The notes beneath the pieces were generated by a model. The model was not told the origin of the DNA, made no database searches, and worked only from the letters and a program-made list of their open reading frames with translations. This document shows, piece after piece, positions 24,367-37,090 of a stretch of DNA of 64,000 nt (positions are counted from its first letter, which is position 1; each line of letters starts with the position of its first letter). Made by a program: the position numbers and the translations under genes. The stretch spans positions 372,001 through 436,000 of the forward strand of contig RCTD01000029.1 of assembly GCA_014898415.1 (NCBI GenBank), written 5' to 3'. The stretch is from Stromatinia cepivora (Eukaryota > Ascomycota > Leotiomycetes > Helotiales > Sclerotiniaceae).

Positions 24367-26261
24367 GGGTGTAGGGGTCTTTTTATATATATATTTTTTT
24401 TCTTTTTTCTTGGATTTTTCGGGTGATTGAGGAGTGGGGATGTGCTACCATCCCATGATTGAACCTCTGAGGATAATGTTAATGATTTTTTTAACGCGAA
24501 GAGGAGAAGGAGAAGGAGGAGGAAAAGATATTAATGGATAGATGGTAGTATACACACATATATATATACTTATATTTACCGAGTAGCTCTAGAGTACCTA
24601 GTATCTAATTTAATCGAAATACAAATTCAATTACATCTATAGTGAATCGTGGATATCGTGAACGTGAATATAATTTTATATATTAATATCAATTTAGCTA
24701 CTCTATATATTATATATCAATCGGCCCCTGAAAAAACCTCTACTCATCGAGCAGTTCAATCCCCTTCAAATCTAATATTCTTTAAATTCAAATGATGGAG
24801 GTTCAAGATAATCAATTCTAGATAGTAGATAATATCAGATATCGTTTATTATATAGTAAGATTCTATATTTATTATAAAAACTTATTTATCTATATAAAC
24901 TCTTTTTTATTCTTTTTATTCTCTTTATTTTTTATATTTTTATATATATATTTTCTTTTCTTTTTAATCCTTATTTTAAAAAAATTGAGATTTTTGAATC
25001 TCCGATTATATATATTGAGCTTTACCAATCTTGGAATTTAAAGACTCAGAAGTATAATTGTCGACTTATCGACACCAAAACTTAAGTCATTTTGCAGCTT
25101 CGTACACCAACTTGTATAACCCGGATTTGACTCCTGATATGACTCTATTGGTCTGAATACGTATCGAGTTCAGTTGCATTCTGGCTTTTCCGGCGAACCA
25201 TTGTTGAGTTACTCAAGTTTTGGTTGGGGAGTCCCCTGCAGGTGGTGACACAATCTCAAAACTGAGCCCCTCATATGTAAGGTTAACGTAAGTCGTGGCG
25301 TAATGATCATGAACCCAATTGTTTGATATATATATATCGAAATGCTACATTCGCAACTTTCCCAAAAGCTCCTATTTGAGATTGGAACATGAGGCCTATA
25401 TGGTAAAATAAAATATACCATATTCCAACTTAAGCTCCCGGCGATAATTTGATGGCTTTCAATCCTAGAGCTTCTAGAAAAGTATTCTAAATACCAGATG
25501 CAATTATTGATTTGTACAATGGCAAACTGAGGATTTGCGAACGCTGGACATGTCTCAAAACGGCTCGGAGCCTCCATTTTTGATGAACGATGAAGAGTGG
25601 GCATTAAACACTATCAAAACGAAAATTAGATGTAGGTTAGTCGCCTTCTACTCCGACTTAGTGGTACAGGGCTCACTAGAGTCTAGTAGCGAGATAAAGT
25701 TATGGGGCATAATGCTAGCGGTCGAGAGACTTTGGGATGATCTAAATCTCCATGGATGAGGGGAGATATATATGCCTGAGCACCATCAAGGGAACGTCAA
25801 CATTCAACTCTTACAAGTAGTTTGTAAAAGCACTTGTAAAAGCACTGTCGATTAAGCACTTGGTTTGAAGGGATTGCATTAATGTCATGTTTTCACGGAG
25901 AAGAGTCACCAAATATCAGTTGATGTGAGACATTTTAGCGGAGCCTAGGAATGAAACTCCTATAAATGATTTTCATAAAAAAAGGTACAGAACGACGCGC
26001 AAAGCCGTTGAAGCGTTCAAGTTAGTTACGCTAGTAGTAAGAACCATAATGACAGGAGATTTCGGTCAACATGAGCGAAAAGCTTATTGACAAAAAATGT
26101 GATGGCTACGAATTGATGATTGCGAGCATGAATGAAAGTGTTGCTTGCTGCCAGAAAATGCCATTCTGCCCAGCCTAATCGCAGCGCTGAAAGGTTCAAA
26201 AACAAAGAAGACATGTGGTAGTCGGATAAGCAACAAATGCCTATGCGACTTTCAGGCAGCT
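24367..26261. other. Convergent intergenic region, partly AT-rich
   Basis: 1.9 kb between the 3' ends of the laccase and the crystallin-aerolysin gene. About 24400-25060 is strongly AT-rich with TATATA runs; the rest is mixed. No gene or recognisable transposon remains. Confidence 0.5.
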
Positions 26262-27551
26262 TTACAACGGATCTGCTTTCATGGTAACCTGGTTTCTGCA
26301 TGCCAGAGTGCCTGTCATAGTAAGCCTGACGTCCTCAGTCCGCTTGTACCAGCCATTATTCTGTGGATCTGGGTTAGAGCCGGTGATTGGATCTCTATAC
26401 CAGCGTTGTGCTGTGGTATGATATTCAGTGGGAGGAAGTCTGCCCAGAACTACCAGCAAAGTAGCAGTATAACGACAGTGTGGTGGTACACGGACACCTT
26501 GAGAGACTACCAACTGGAGTGTCTTCGTCTCACTTCTTGATTCTGTGGAAGTGTGTGTGTAGGAGTAACTGGCTGACACCGACCATTGTGTTTGAGATGA
26601 TGCGATTCCTTCCACACCTTCAGTTGCTGTTTGTTGGAATGTCGTGGAAATACCGACTACATGTTGATCCGAAGTTTCAACAGTTACAGTTTGCGCAGTT
26701 GAATTAGTGAGGGATACGTCGATCGATTGGCTCTCAGAGCTGTCGTTTGTTCCACTCGAGACAGAGGTCAGTCCACCATCATTCGACGCATTACTTGCTA
26801 CAATCGTAAATGGCTCAATGATCTCCTTGACAGGATTGACACTGTCCCATCTAAATGCGCTTGGACGGTCATTGAATTGTACGCCCCCTAGGAGCGGGAT
26901 TTCCTTGATAGATCCCCACCCTTTAATATTAGAGTATGTCTGCCCGGTACCATCCGAGGAGTCGTACAGCGTAGCTGTTTGTCGATCAAGAAGTGATTTC
27001 CAACACAAGGAGCTAGCGGTGTTGTTTAATTGCCAGCCGTCGAGTGAGTGAACCACTCCAGGAGCCCATTCGCTGAGAAATATTGTCGCACGTCTACCGG
27101 TAAATATAGTACCATCCCCGCCGTCCCACATCTCGATGGCGCCAAAGCTGAGATCGACTGTTCGCCAGAAAAACATCGATCCATGATCATTCATACCGAT
27201 CGGGATCATGTTGACGGACTCTGTTTTCCCAGTGCCAACCAAATCAGCACATGTACCACAGTCCTTGAGGTCGGCTATGTTCCCTTCATTGGGTTTGATA
27301 TTGCTTAGGATTGTTACCACCGTGCCGACAGGAAAGTTGAATAGTATATAGGTGGTTTGTTGGTATTGTGGACTTGGGATAACATGACGCCGGTCAGGGG
27401 CATAGTCATCGAGGGCAATCGAGGTGGCAGTACTGTTGAAATCGCCCTGGAACAATGTCATAGTACCACTACCAATTTGGTAGGGGATCGGCTGATCGGC
27501 TGGTGGATACTTCGTAAGAAGGTTTACTATATCCTGTGGACCCATGGCCAT
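26262..27551 (-). CDS. Beta/gamma-crystallin plus aerolysin-type pore-forming protein
   Basis: Intronless, 429 aa, starting at the first of two Met codons. Two crystallin-like motifs carry the Ca2+-binding signature [ND][ND]xx[ST]S or a close variant: NNTASS at 176-181 and NDRPSA at 227-232, each ending a beta-strand pattern (ATIFLSEW, ATLYDSSDGTGQ). An earlier stretch (about 30-130) may be a third, diverged copy. From about 240 to 420 the Ser/Thr-rich alternating pattern, with an amphipathic segment (about 300-345) and VPPHCRYTATL, is that of aerolysin/ETX-MTX2 beta-pore formers, which oligomerise and insert a beta-barrel. There is no signal peptide, so release would be unconventional or by lysis. 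The function (defence against predators or competitors, or attack on host membranes) is inference. The gene lies between a laccase and the transposon island and may have been acquired by transfer. Confidence 0.75.
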   Translation of the reverse strand: MAMGPQDIVNLLTKYPPADQPIPYQIGSGTMTLFQGDFNSTATSIALDDYAPDRRHVIPSPQYQQTTYILFNFPVGTVVTILSNIKPNEGNIADLKDCGTCADLVGTGKTESVNMIPIGMNDHGSMFFWRTVDLSFGAIEMWDGGDGTIFTGRRATIFLSEWAPGVVHSLDGWQLNNTASSLCWKSLLDRQTATLYDSSDGTGQTYSNIKGWGSIKEIPLLGGVQFNDRPSAFRWDSVNPVKEIIEPFTIVASNASNDGGLTSVSSGTNDSSESQSIDVSLTNSTAQTVTVETSDQHVVGISTTFQQTATEGVEGIASSQTQWSVSASYSYTHTSTESRSETKTLQLVVSQGVRVPPHCRYTATLLVVLGRLPPTEYHTTAQRWYRDPITGSNPDPQNNGWYKRTEDVRLTMTGTLACRNQVTMKADPL

Positions 27552-27593
27552 TGTGAACAGTTGATAATTTTGGAATTAGATCAATTTTAGTAG

Positions 27594-27768
27594 TTTTGAT
27601 ACTGTGATAAAGAAGGAAGGAAGTGTTGATGCTGTGATAAAGAAGGAAGTGTTGATGCTGTGATAAAGAAGGAAGTGTTGATGCTGTGATAAAGAAGGAA
27701 GTGTTGATGCTGTGATAAAGAAGGAAGTGTTGATGCTGTGATAAAGAAGGAAGTGTTGATGCTGTGAT
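27594..27768. repeat. 26-bp minisatellite upstream of the pore-former gene
   Basis: About six to seven tandem copies of a 26-bp unit (GTTGATGCTGTGATAAAGAA followed by GGAAGT). The first copy is longer or imperfect and the last is truncated. The array begins about 45 bp upstream of the start codon at 27551, so it probably lies in the 5' UTR or core promoter. Confidence 0.93.
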
Positions 27769-30135
27769 GTGAAGCTCAAATTTCAAGAGGCCCTCAGCAT
27801 TCTTATAACTTATGCTAGAACGTTGAGCTACAATGGAAGGAGAGACGGAGCAATTCATCCGACAGTTTGCTATGTTGCTCTTCCAAGTAGCATGAGAGTA
27901 CGTGGCGGGTATCATGAGGTCTGATGTTTTCAATAACTGCTGCGTTTGGTGTGGCATTGCATTGCATCACCAGACTCTATATTATGAGGTATTTAAGAGC
28001 AGCTTCAGGGATAAGAATGCCGTATTGACTGGAAAGCTGCTGAGATCTACACCATCGCCTCCACGACCGGCCACCGTTTCGTGTTCTCGTTGATACATGA
28101 TAATATACCTGTTTTTAAGACCTTTGGATAGATTGGGGGTCTCTGAAGTCTATGCCTTCATCATCACGATTGGCTATCTTACTTCTTGCACAACAATGTA
28201 ACTTGCTTCTTGTTATTTGACATACATATGATAGTACACTGTATGTCGAACCAATATTTGTCAGACCCTTGGTTGGATCGATCGGGCGTTGCTGAAACCT
28301 ACATTCCTGATGTAACAATGGTTACGATGCTCCTTGTTATTGACGTCTGAGAGTATAATCTGTACTTCTATGGCTATGATTGGCTACACATCTAATCCTT
28401 GTCTTAATGTTGTTGCTGTTTCATGCACATTGAGTCCATTAGGTTGCTGGCTCGGTGTACACAATTTTCTTCATGTTTTTCTTTGTGGAATACATGCACA
28501 TGTAACCCCAAGTCCATTCACTACACGAGCTTTTTGAATGGATTGGACGTTACTGAAGTCTACACTATCCCCCATCCTCTTTCAATGCGTTCCAATATTC
28601 ATTGCCTGGTATGATATGATATCCAAATACATTACAAATTTGAATACCTAAAGCATCTATGAGCACATAGATCCCACCGGGTTTTTGTAGATTGAGCTTC
28701 ACTAGGCTGTTATCTAGTAACTTGGATGATTATTGTCCAATTGGGAGTTTGGGGTTGGGCGCCATTGCATCGCGTGCAGTATAATGCTGTGGGCGGGTGG
28801 GGATGGGGGAGTTATGGAGGAGGTGCGGATGTGTCTGCCGAATCTGGTTTATAAAGTGGTACAGATCCACAGGTACAGATCTGCCAGCAAGTGGTAGGGG
28901 CTCTGTTCCCCCATCAATCGTTTTTAGGACTAGTTGTCGAAGATTGTATTTGTTATTTGTAAGTTAACTACCCTAGTTTCCGGCTAATCTAGTTTTCACA
29001 TCGACCCTCTTCCAGAGTTTTTATGCTTTCCGATTGGATATTTTAAGCGAACTCTTCCAGAGTAGAACTTGGTTATACCGAACTCCGATATACCAGAAAC
29101 CTGGTTATACCGTAAAATTTTCTCCATTTATTCAATTTTTGTATCGAAATACCGGGTTTTTGATAAATATCAAAAGACCGGACGACTTTTAATTAAATCC
29201 GGTATAATTTTGATGAGATGAAATCTTTAATTCTTTTAATATAGTATTATATAATTAATTTATAAAAATTAAAAATTCTAAGATAGAATTCAAGTACAAA
29301 ATCTACATAGATTTTATATAAAATTTTATATATACATTTTGATATCGGAAATCTTTTTATATCGAATTTGATTAATTGAATTTTTCGATCTAGTATAATT
29401 AAATTCTATTATAATCGATTATATTTTAAATTATATATAATTTCGAATCAATAGATCGATATAATTCAGATTTACTTTTTAATTTATTTTTTAATTTTCT
29501 AAATCTTTAATTATTTATAATATAGAATTGGTTCTTTTTTTTATCAATTTCGATACTCTTGAATCTTTATTTAAAATATTTATAAATGATATCGAAGTTT
29601 ATATAAGATATAAGTTATATAATACTTAAATTTTATTATTATTTGATTTAAAATAAAATAAATCCGAATTTTTTCGAAGTTATTATATATCAATATTATT
29701 ATAATTATTATAAGATATAAGAATATAAGATTTGAAATTATTTATTTTAATCGAATATAATATATTATCTTATTTAACTATATATTGTTTTTTTATATTA
29801 TATAATATAATATTATACTTTAGTTTTCCGGTTTTCAAAATTCTTTTAGCCGAAATAGGAAATTTCAGATGGAATCAAAAATATAAACGAGATAATAGAG
29901 TTTATATAAATTTTTTTTTAAATAAAATAACGAAGTCTATCGAATATAACGATCGAAGTATTAAGAATTCGATTTATATAATAATTTGAATGATAATTTG
30001 AATGATAATCTAAATGATAATTTGAACGATAATTTCAAATCAATAATTCGTATAAATCTTAATATTACTAAATTTAATTCAAATTAAACTCCTTTTTATA
30101 TTAAATTTAAAAAGACTTTCTTAAATAGTCAGATG
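27769..30135. other. Left border of the AT-rich island, no gene
   Basis: No supportable gene. Around 28130-28570, three loosely similar segments share GGAT..GATxGGxxGTxxCTGAARYCTAC. From about 29000 the sequence becomes strongly AT-rich. At 29070-29110 GGTTATACC occurs twice, and CTCTTCCAGAG occurs twice just before it. It may be an old transposon remnant; family not recognised. Confidence 0.4.
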
Positions 30136-30140
30136 TTCGG

Positions 30141-30422
30141 TGTGACGCACAAGAGCCATAGTAGAGCTGAATAAACAGGGTCAATTATGTTCCTTAGAAT
30201 CTACAATTGAAGAACTATGGCTTATAAAAAGCAATTAGATATATATATACAAATACTCATTTGTAGATTGCGGGGTTGTACATATACATTATTAAGGTTA
30301 TTATTTTACTATATTAAATTGTATGATTTGTAATGTATACATATGGATAATCAATTTATAAATTGATATAGAAGATAAAGGGTATTATATAATTAGCCTT
30401 TTATAATTCACGATTTGTGATA
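30141..30422 (-). repeat. Gypsy 3' LTR (left)
   Basis: 282 bp, same length as the partner at 42394. Differences between the two are almost all C/T and G/A transitions. The outer end (TGTGACGCACAAGAGCC) keeps its G and C bases; the inner half is AT-converted. Confidence 0.93.
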
Positions 30423-32274
30423 TTATCTTCCCTTTTGGAAAAGCTTGCCTTTAAGCGTTTTATTCTTCTATTCCATTGTTATTCCATCAAAAACCAGGTT
30501 TTATAAAGGTTTATAAGCTTTAAATCAATTAGATTAATCATTTTGATTGATTTAATCAATTTACTGGAAATTGACCAAATTGATCAAAATAATTGACCAA
30601 ATTGACCAAAATGATGAATGAATTGACCAAATCGATCAAATCATTTATCAATTGGTTAAATTAATATTGATTCGTATTTTCCTTGATTTAGGGAATCTCT
30701 AAAAGGAAAAAGTTTCAATAGAAAAGAGAAGGAGATTGAATTATGATATAATAATAATAAATGATTAATATGATCAATTCCGAAATCAACCAAGTTAATC
30801 GATCAAATTGATCAAATCAATCAAATTGAACGAAATCGATAAGAATGATATTATATTTCGTTCTTATTATATTCAAGCTTCCTTTTTGTATGATTTTTGA
30901 AATGATTATAAGCATGAGTTTTTGAAATATATTACCTTTGTATTATCTTGGTGATGATAGCTCGTCTATTATATAGAGTTCGGGTTATATATATATACAA
31001 TCAAATTTCTTCGAATTTGTATAAGTTTTCGATCCTTTCGTGATTATATATATATACATTATTATAAAATCATAATATCTAATCTGCTGAATTGAAGAAC
31101 ACTTTTCTTTCCCCTGATTTTATAGATAAATCGTCATCTATATAATTATAATTATCCTCTCCGCTTTCATAAAGCTTTATTCAATCGATTAATCGATTAA
31201 AAGAACCAAACAATATTGAATTGGCCAAATGAAAATTACATAGGAGATACAATAATGTTTTAAGATTGAAAATAGGATATTAAATAAGATCAATATCGTT
31301 ATTAAATTACGAGATTCTGTATAATAGAGTTTTTCGTATTTTCTTTATTATTAGGACCTTTTCCATTTCTTATTCCGAATCATTAATTATATTAATAAAC
31401 AAAAATAATTCGAATATCTAATTAAAAAAAGGATTGTTATATATCTTATATAATCGATTTGAAAGGAAAATAGGATGAATCTTTATTGTAATCAAGAGTT
31501 CGAATTTGAAAGAACTTTTAGATCGATCAATGATTTTGAATCTTCTTTGAATCGGGAAGTCCAGTTTCTTAGATAATCTTTGAATAAGGTAACTCTTTAT
31601 ATTGAATTATATATAATCTCTGATATCGAAATCGATCTTATATTGATAAGCATTCATGGATTTTGACATCTTAGCTTGAGTATATAATAAACTTTCTTTT
31701 GTTTATACAAAAACTAATTTATTATATTCTATATATATATGAGTATTATATATATTTATATCGTTTATTGGTTTATTAGCATCTTCCTTCCATTCCTATA
31801 TACATTTCAATGTATACTTATATAGGGTTTCATAGGGTATGAATCCTTCTAAGGAATCGTATAGAAGAGTAAATTGTGTATAATCTATTATAGATAGGAA
31901 TTCTGATCAATCGTCTTGATAATAATTAATAAACAATCTTAATCATTATTAAAGGTACTGATTATAGATTTCAGTTTGATTATCGATTTAGGAATAATGA
32001 GTAATAGATAATTTGAAATCGGTTTCTAGGATTTAACTGAATTCCTTTCAAAATTATAATATGAATTGAGGATCGCGATCCGATACTATAATGTCAAGGG
32101 ATTATAATATCAATATATATAGTAGAGATATAATTATATTTGAACTTGAGTATCGATTGATTTATAATAAGATATAAAGATAATTTGTTTTGTCAATCAA
32201 TTAATAATGACTAAAATGTTATTATATCCATATTTATTCTTATTAAAATTGTAATAATTTATAATGATATATTA

Positions 32275-32538
32275 CTATACTCGATCAAGAATTGAAAATG
32301 GATATAATAAACCGGGGGTACAATTATATAGAACGGAATTGTATTTACAAATATAATAATTGCATATATATCTAACTATAATATTATACATTCTGGGCCA
32401 ATAATATCGTTGAGATAATAAAAGGTAGGTTTTGCTTATACCAGAATGAATAATGGAAATGGAATTATGGATTTTACGAATTAGATAAATTCGAAGATTA
32501 TCGATATTAAGTATTATCAGATAATCATTATAAAGCAA
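32275..32538 (-). pseudogene. Gypsy integrase zinc-binding domain remnant
   Basis: An 87-codon fragment with the H-H-C-C finger pattern of retroviral-type integrases: HSGISKTYLLLSQRYYWPRM, then NYYICKY, where the first Cys of C-x-x-C is now Tyr (a TGT-to-TAT change as RIP makes), and GLLYPFSI. Dead fragment. Confidence 0.85.
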
Positions 32539-33600
32539 AAGGTTATTTTGAAGTGATATATATTTGTAATTTTGAATAGTTTATATTCTAAGTATTAGTA
32601 AATTATCTATAGTTTTATTTGTTTCGATGATACAATTAATTAAATCGAATCGAGGAACGATTTCATTCAAATCGATATTAGTAATCGCTGTTTCGTCTGA
32701 ATAATGCTTTCGTAAAGCTTCTCTTATGATTTCGGTATCAATTTGATTATCTTTAATAAACTATTAGAAGTGATTCTTCTTTTTAATATAATTCTGGAGG
32801 TTTAATTTGTTGATCCGATGGGTTAAAATATTAGTGAAAGGGTTATCTTTTTTAGAATAATATAATATAATAAAGTTATAATCGATTAGAATTTTTATTC
32901 AGCGAGTTTATCGGGTATTAAGAATTTTGATAATTATGAAATATTCGAAGGCTTTATAATCAATATAAACCTTGATTTTATATAGTGAACCAGTAAATTC
33001 CGTTTTCCAATAATTGAGAAATCGAATGATTGATAGCATTTCCTTATTATAAATTTTGTAGTTCAGTTTAGTAGTAACCATGATTTTGGAGAAATAAATT
33101 ATAGAAAATCAATCTTCGCTATACTATTATAATAATATATTAGCAATTATTCTATCGAATATATTTATTTCGAGTATACAAAGGAATCAGTAATTATAAT
33201 ATTATAGAAGTAGAGCGGAGATAAGCTTTTTCTTTAAGATATTGAATATGTTTTGGTATACTTTGTTGAATACGAATTTAATGTTTGCTTTAATGAATTC
33301 ATTAAGGGATTTCGCTATTATATTGTAATCCTTAATGAATTATTGATAAAAATTGCAAAAACCGAGGAATGATTGAATCCTTTTCATTATTATCGGAAAG
33401 GTCCAATTCTCAATTACCTCAATCTTTTCAGGGTCTATCTTTATTTCTTTAATAAAAATAATAAAGCCTAAATATTTGATATATATAATATTGAATTTGT
33501 ATTTCTTGAGATCCGCTTATAAACCAACAGCTTCTAATCATTCGAGAATTAGTTTAATATAAATTTGATGCTCTTTTTTGTTTTCGGAATAGATTAAAAT

Positions 33601-34029
33601 ATCATCGAAGTATACTATATAAAAGACGTTTAAGTAATCGAATAGAATATCATTTATATAATACTAATAGATTACAGGATTATTCATTAATTTGAATGAT
33701 ATAATCTTGTATTTGTATAATCTATATTAGATTCAAAAGGTAATATACTCTTCCGAAACAGGATCCATTCTTATACAATGAAAAGTTTGACGAATATCGA
33801 ATTTAATAAAGATTTTAGTATTGAAAAACTGAGAAAGCGTTTTGTCGATCAAAGAGAGAGAATATTGATCTTTATATATTAAGGAATTCAATAATCTGAA
33901 GTTTATACAGAATCTCAAACTACTATTGAGTTTCTTGACGAATAGGATGGGTATAGTATAAAAGATTTGATTGGATTCAATGAAACCTTTACTAAAATTA
34001 TTCATAATATATTCTTTAACGATTTCCAA
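33601..34029 (-). pseudogene. Gypsy reverse transcriptase remnant
   Basis: Fragment 34029..33733 shows PILFVKKLNSSLRFCINFR, KDQYSLSLIDKTL and KFDIRQTFHCIRM, the fingers/palm motifs of Ty3/gypsy RT. In another frame the catalytic VYFDD lies at 33615..33601. Stops and frame breaks between them show it is inactive. Confidence 0.88.
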
Positions 34030-36119
34030 TTATTCCAAGGATATCTTATAAAGCAAATTATAATACAAGATTTATTCTTCTTTGCTTTCCAATATGATTT
34101 TATAATCATAAGATCGATTAAAAAACAAGATATTTGATTCATACTTGGAAAAGGCTCGATGATATTATCGATATTTAGATAATATTTCGGGTTCTGAATC
34201 GATCTCAGTTAATACTTAATCGAGTTTCTCTTGAACTTTTATATTCTTGAATTCGATTAAGGCAACCAATATTCTTTTTTCTATATATTGTTTGTTCTAT
34301 TGGGAATCTATTATATTATCGAGTTCTTTTAAAGTAATAATAAAGAATTCAATTTGTTCGTTTTTTTTGTATTCTAATTGGAACTTATCGGATTTGAATA
34401 TATATAGATTAAGGATTTCGGGCGATATATAGGGGAGGTATTCGTAGATCTGTAATAATGGTATAATTGGTTGGGAAGGAGATGGATTGAATTCGAAGGG
34501 AATTAGGGTTTTTTTCTTTTTAATAAAAGTTTATAATATATTTATATTTGAAGGTTCTTATTGTATATTATCAATTATGATTGATCTGTTCAATTATGAA
34601 TCTTTTCGATTCTAATATTCTTCGAGTTGGTTATTTTGTTGATCAATATCTTGTTGAGCTAATCGATCAATTTTCTGTTTGCAAAGGGATGATTGGGTAA
34701 TAAGGAAATTATTCGAATAAGAAATGATATAAAATCTTTTTTTAGACCATTCGAAATATCAATTGAAGCAATCGAACTTTGCTCAAATCTCTGATAATCA
34801 AAATCTATTTAAAATAATATTATAATTCCTTAATTCAATAATAAGAAAAGAGACAAAAGATTGTTTATAATTATCGACTGTTAAATTAAGGAATGTGAAA
34901 TAGATAATAGTATAGCTTTATATATTATTATACTTTTTAATTTCAATTGAAGTTTTAAACAATATAATTCTTGATTTAAATATAGGAAATAAATAATTAA
35001 AGAATATAATATTAATAAAAGCAAATCTATTTGCTTCAGAATCAATGAATACTTTTGATCAATAAGTATAATCATTTTTCGAAAGATTGTAAAGAAAAGT
35101 GAATACTTCTCCTCTTATAAGCTTTGACAAATCAAAAAATCTTATATCCTGTATAACACTTAGAATAAAGACAGAATTTAAATATTTGGTTTTAAATGCT
35201 TTTCTTTTTTTAAGCAAACATTCTATATAGTTTTAATTGTAGCTTTTGAATTGAAGTTTTTTTCGGTATCCCGATATTCTTCGAATTCTTTTGCTTTTTT
35301 TTATACTGTCTTAATTTTATTGAGATTATCGATACAAAGTGTCGATGTATATACTGCTCCAGGAAAGAAAAAGGGCAATAAGTATTTGAAGTTCGAATAG
35401 TTATTGAATATAATGAGGTCGGTGTATCCGGGAGGGGCATTCCAGAGTGGAAACAGTTTCGGGAATATAGAAATTCCAAAATTGGAATTGTTAAAGTTTT
35501 AAAAGGATTGTAAAGAATTTATAGTAATTATTGATTTGTAAATAATTATAAAAACTTTTTATTCAATATAATATCGATTTCGTTTTTATAATGAAACTTC
35601 ATTTTGATTTACTTTAATAAATATATTCACGAGTTTTTCTATAATCTTATAATCCTTGATAAATATTACTATTATTTACAAAAGAAAATCAGAAATCTTC
35701 TATTCAAAATCCCCGAATAGAATTTTATCATCAATAATCTCTGTTTGAATAATAAGTAATTTGAATTTTCTATACTATTCTAGGAAATTACTATATCGAA
35801 TTATATTAAGTATAATCTATATCTTATATTGAAAATGAGCATTATCGATTTTGACCAGATTCCAATAGATCGCTATAAATTGTTCGATCAATTCGAATAT
35901 TGTGAATTAAAGTATTTGTATATAAAAAGTATAACAATATATTTATATTTCCGATTCGATTTGGTCGATTATATATACACGGCATTACGTTTCATTTTTA
36001 AATGATGTAATATATAGTTCAAATCGTTCTATAATTAATAATTGCTATAAATTAGTTTTAAATTTAATATTATCATTAAGTTTAGTAATAAGATTTATAG
36101 GTTTTGATATATATACATT

Positions 36120-36412
36120 TCATTGCGAACTATGATTGGCGCAGGAATACGATCTTAATCGATTAGATCGGTTTTTTGAGTAAAGGGACTCCTGATTATT
36201 AGATAAATCATCACTTCCTGAAGGGGAAGGAGAACCATTGGAGGGCCCTGAATGATCAGATCGTTTGATCAAAGTTTTCTTCCTCTGATTTCGGGATCTT
36301 CGAGTTTGCTTGGATAAAGGTCTTTGGATTTCGATTGAAGAAATAAAAGGAGTTTTAGATATTGTTGTTAATCTGAATGCCTGTGTAAACATTATTTGGA
36401 ATTCAGAAGAAG
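36120..36412 (-). pseudogene. Gypsy gag-region fragment split by the copia insertion
   Basis: A fragment starting MFTQAFRLTTISKTPF with a basic stretch (KQTRRSRNQRKK) and a Ser/Pro-rich tail. It ends at the copia insertion point (36412/36413). Assignment to gag is from position between the 5' LTR side and RT, not from a motif. Confidence 0.5.
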
Positions 36413-36581
36413 TGTTAACTTTTGGTGCAGGAAGTAATAGTATTGTTGACTATTTAGGTTTTTTAATTAAGGATCTATAATTCTAGTAGAAATAGAATTG
36501 AGGTTATCCCTAAATATGATCTATACACCATTGTGATTTCGTAATTTCAATTTTAATCCTATGATGGTTTCATTTCTAACA
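36413..36581 (-). repeat. Copia 3' LTR (left)
   Basis: 169 bp, TGTTAAC...TCTAACA. Matches the right copy at 41732-41900 apart from scattered transitions. Confidence 0.93.
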
Positions 36582-36899
36582 CTCTTTTATTGAGGATATC
36601 CTATTCGATCCTCCTAGGCTATTAATCCTAACATTTTCTTGAATTTTTCGAAAGCAATCCTTGTACAAAACTTCATCATTCCGTTGGCAACTATATTGTA
36701 TGTATTGATATAACTAATGGCGATTTTCTCTTTTTCTATCAAATCCCTGATGAAATGATAATTGATATTTATATGTTTGGATCGTTCATGTAAATGTAGG
36801 TTTTTGATTAAAGCTAAAGCATTTTGATTGTTATTAAGTATTTAAATCATATCTCCATTCTTTCCAATATAATTTGATCTAAATAGATCTTTAAACATT

Positions 36900-37090
36900 T
36901 ATATAATCCATCTTCTTTATTTAGTGAATATTATTATTACAATATATTCTGATTCTATATTAGAGGTAACCATAAATATTTGTTTCTTGTTAGCCCACGA
37001 TATAAGGCTTTTATAGAATATCACAACTCCCCCTGAAACACTTTTCCGATTATATTTGTTATTAGCCCAATCTGCATCTATATATATCTT
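36900..37090 (-). pseudogene. Copia RNase H remnant
   Basis: On the minus strand the frame reads DIYIDADWANNKYNRKSVSG, then a hydrophobic stretch and SLISWANKKQIF and SNIESEY. These are the DADWAG, RKSTSG, ISWxSKKQ and ExEY motifs of copia RNase H. Confidence 0.9.

Noticed and set aside
27469..27957. Repeat protein with HHFLLYHSIN-type units
   Set aside because: It is a translation of the 26-bp minisatellite; the unit is not a multiple of three and the frame merely survives by cycling.
29732..29989. 85-codon plus-strand frame in the AT-rich island
   Set aside because: Ile/Tyr/Asn/Lys-rich composition expected from AT-rich DNA, no motif.
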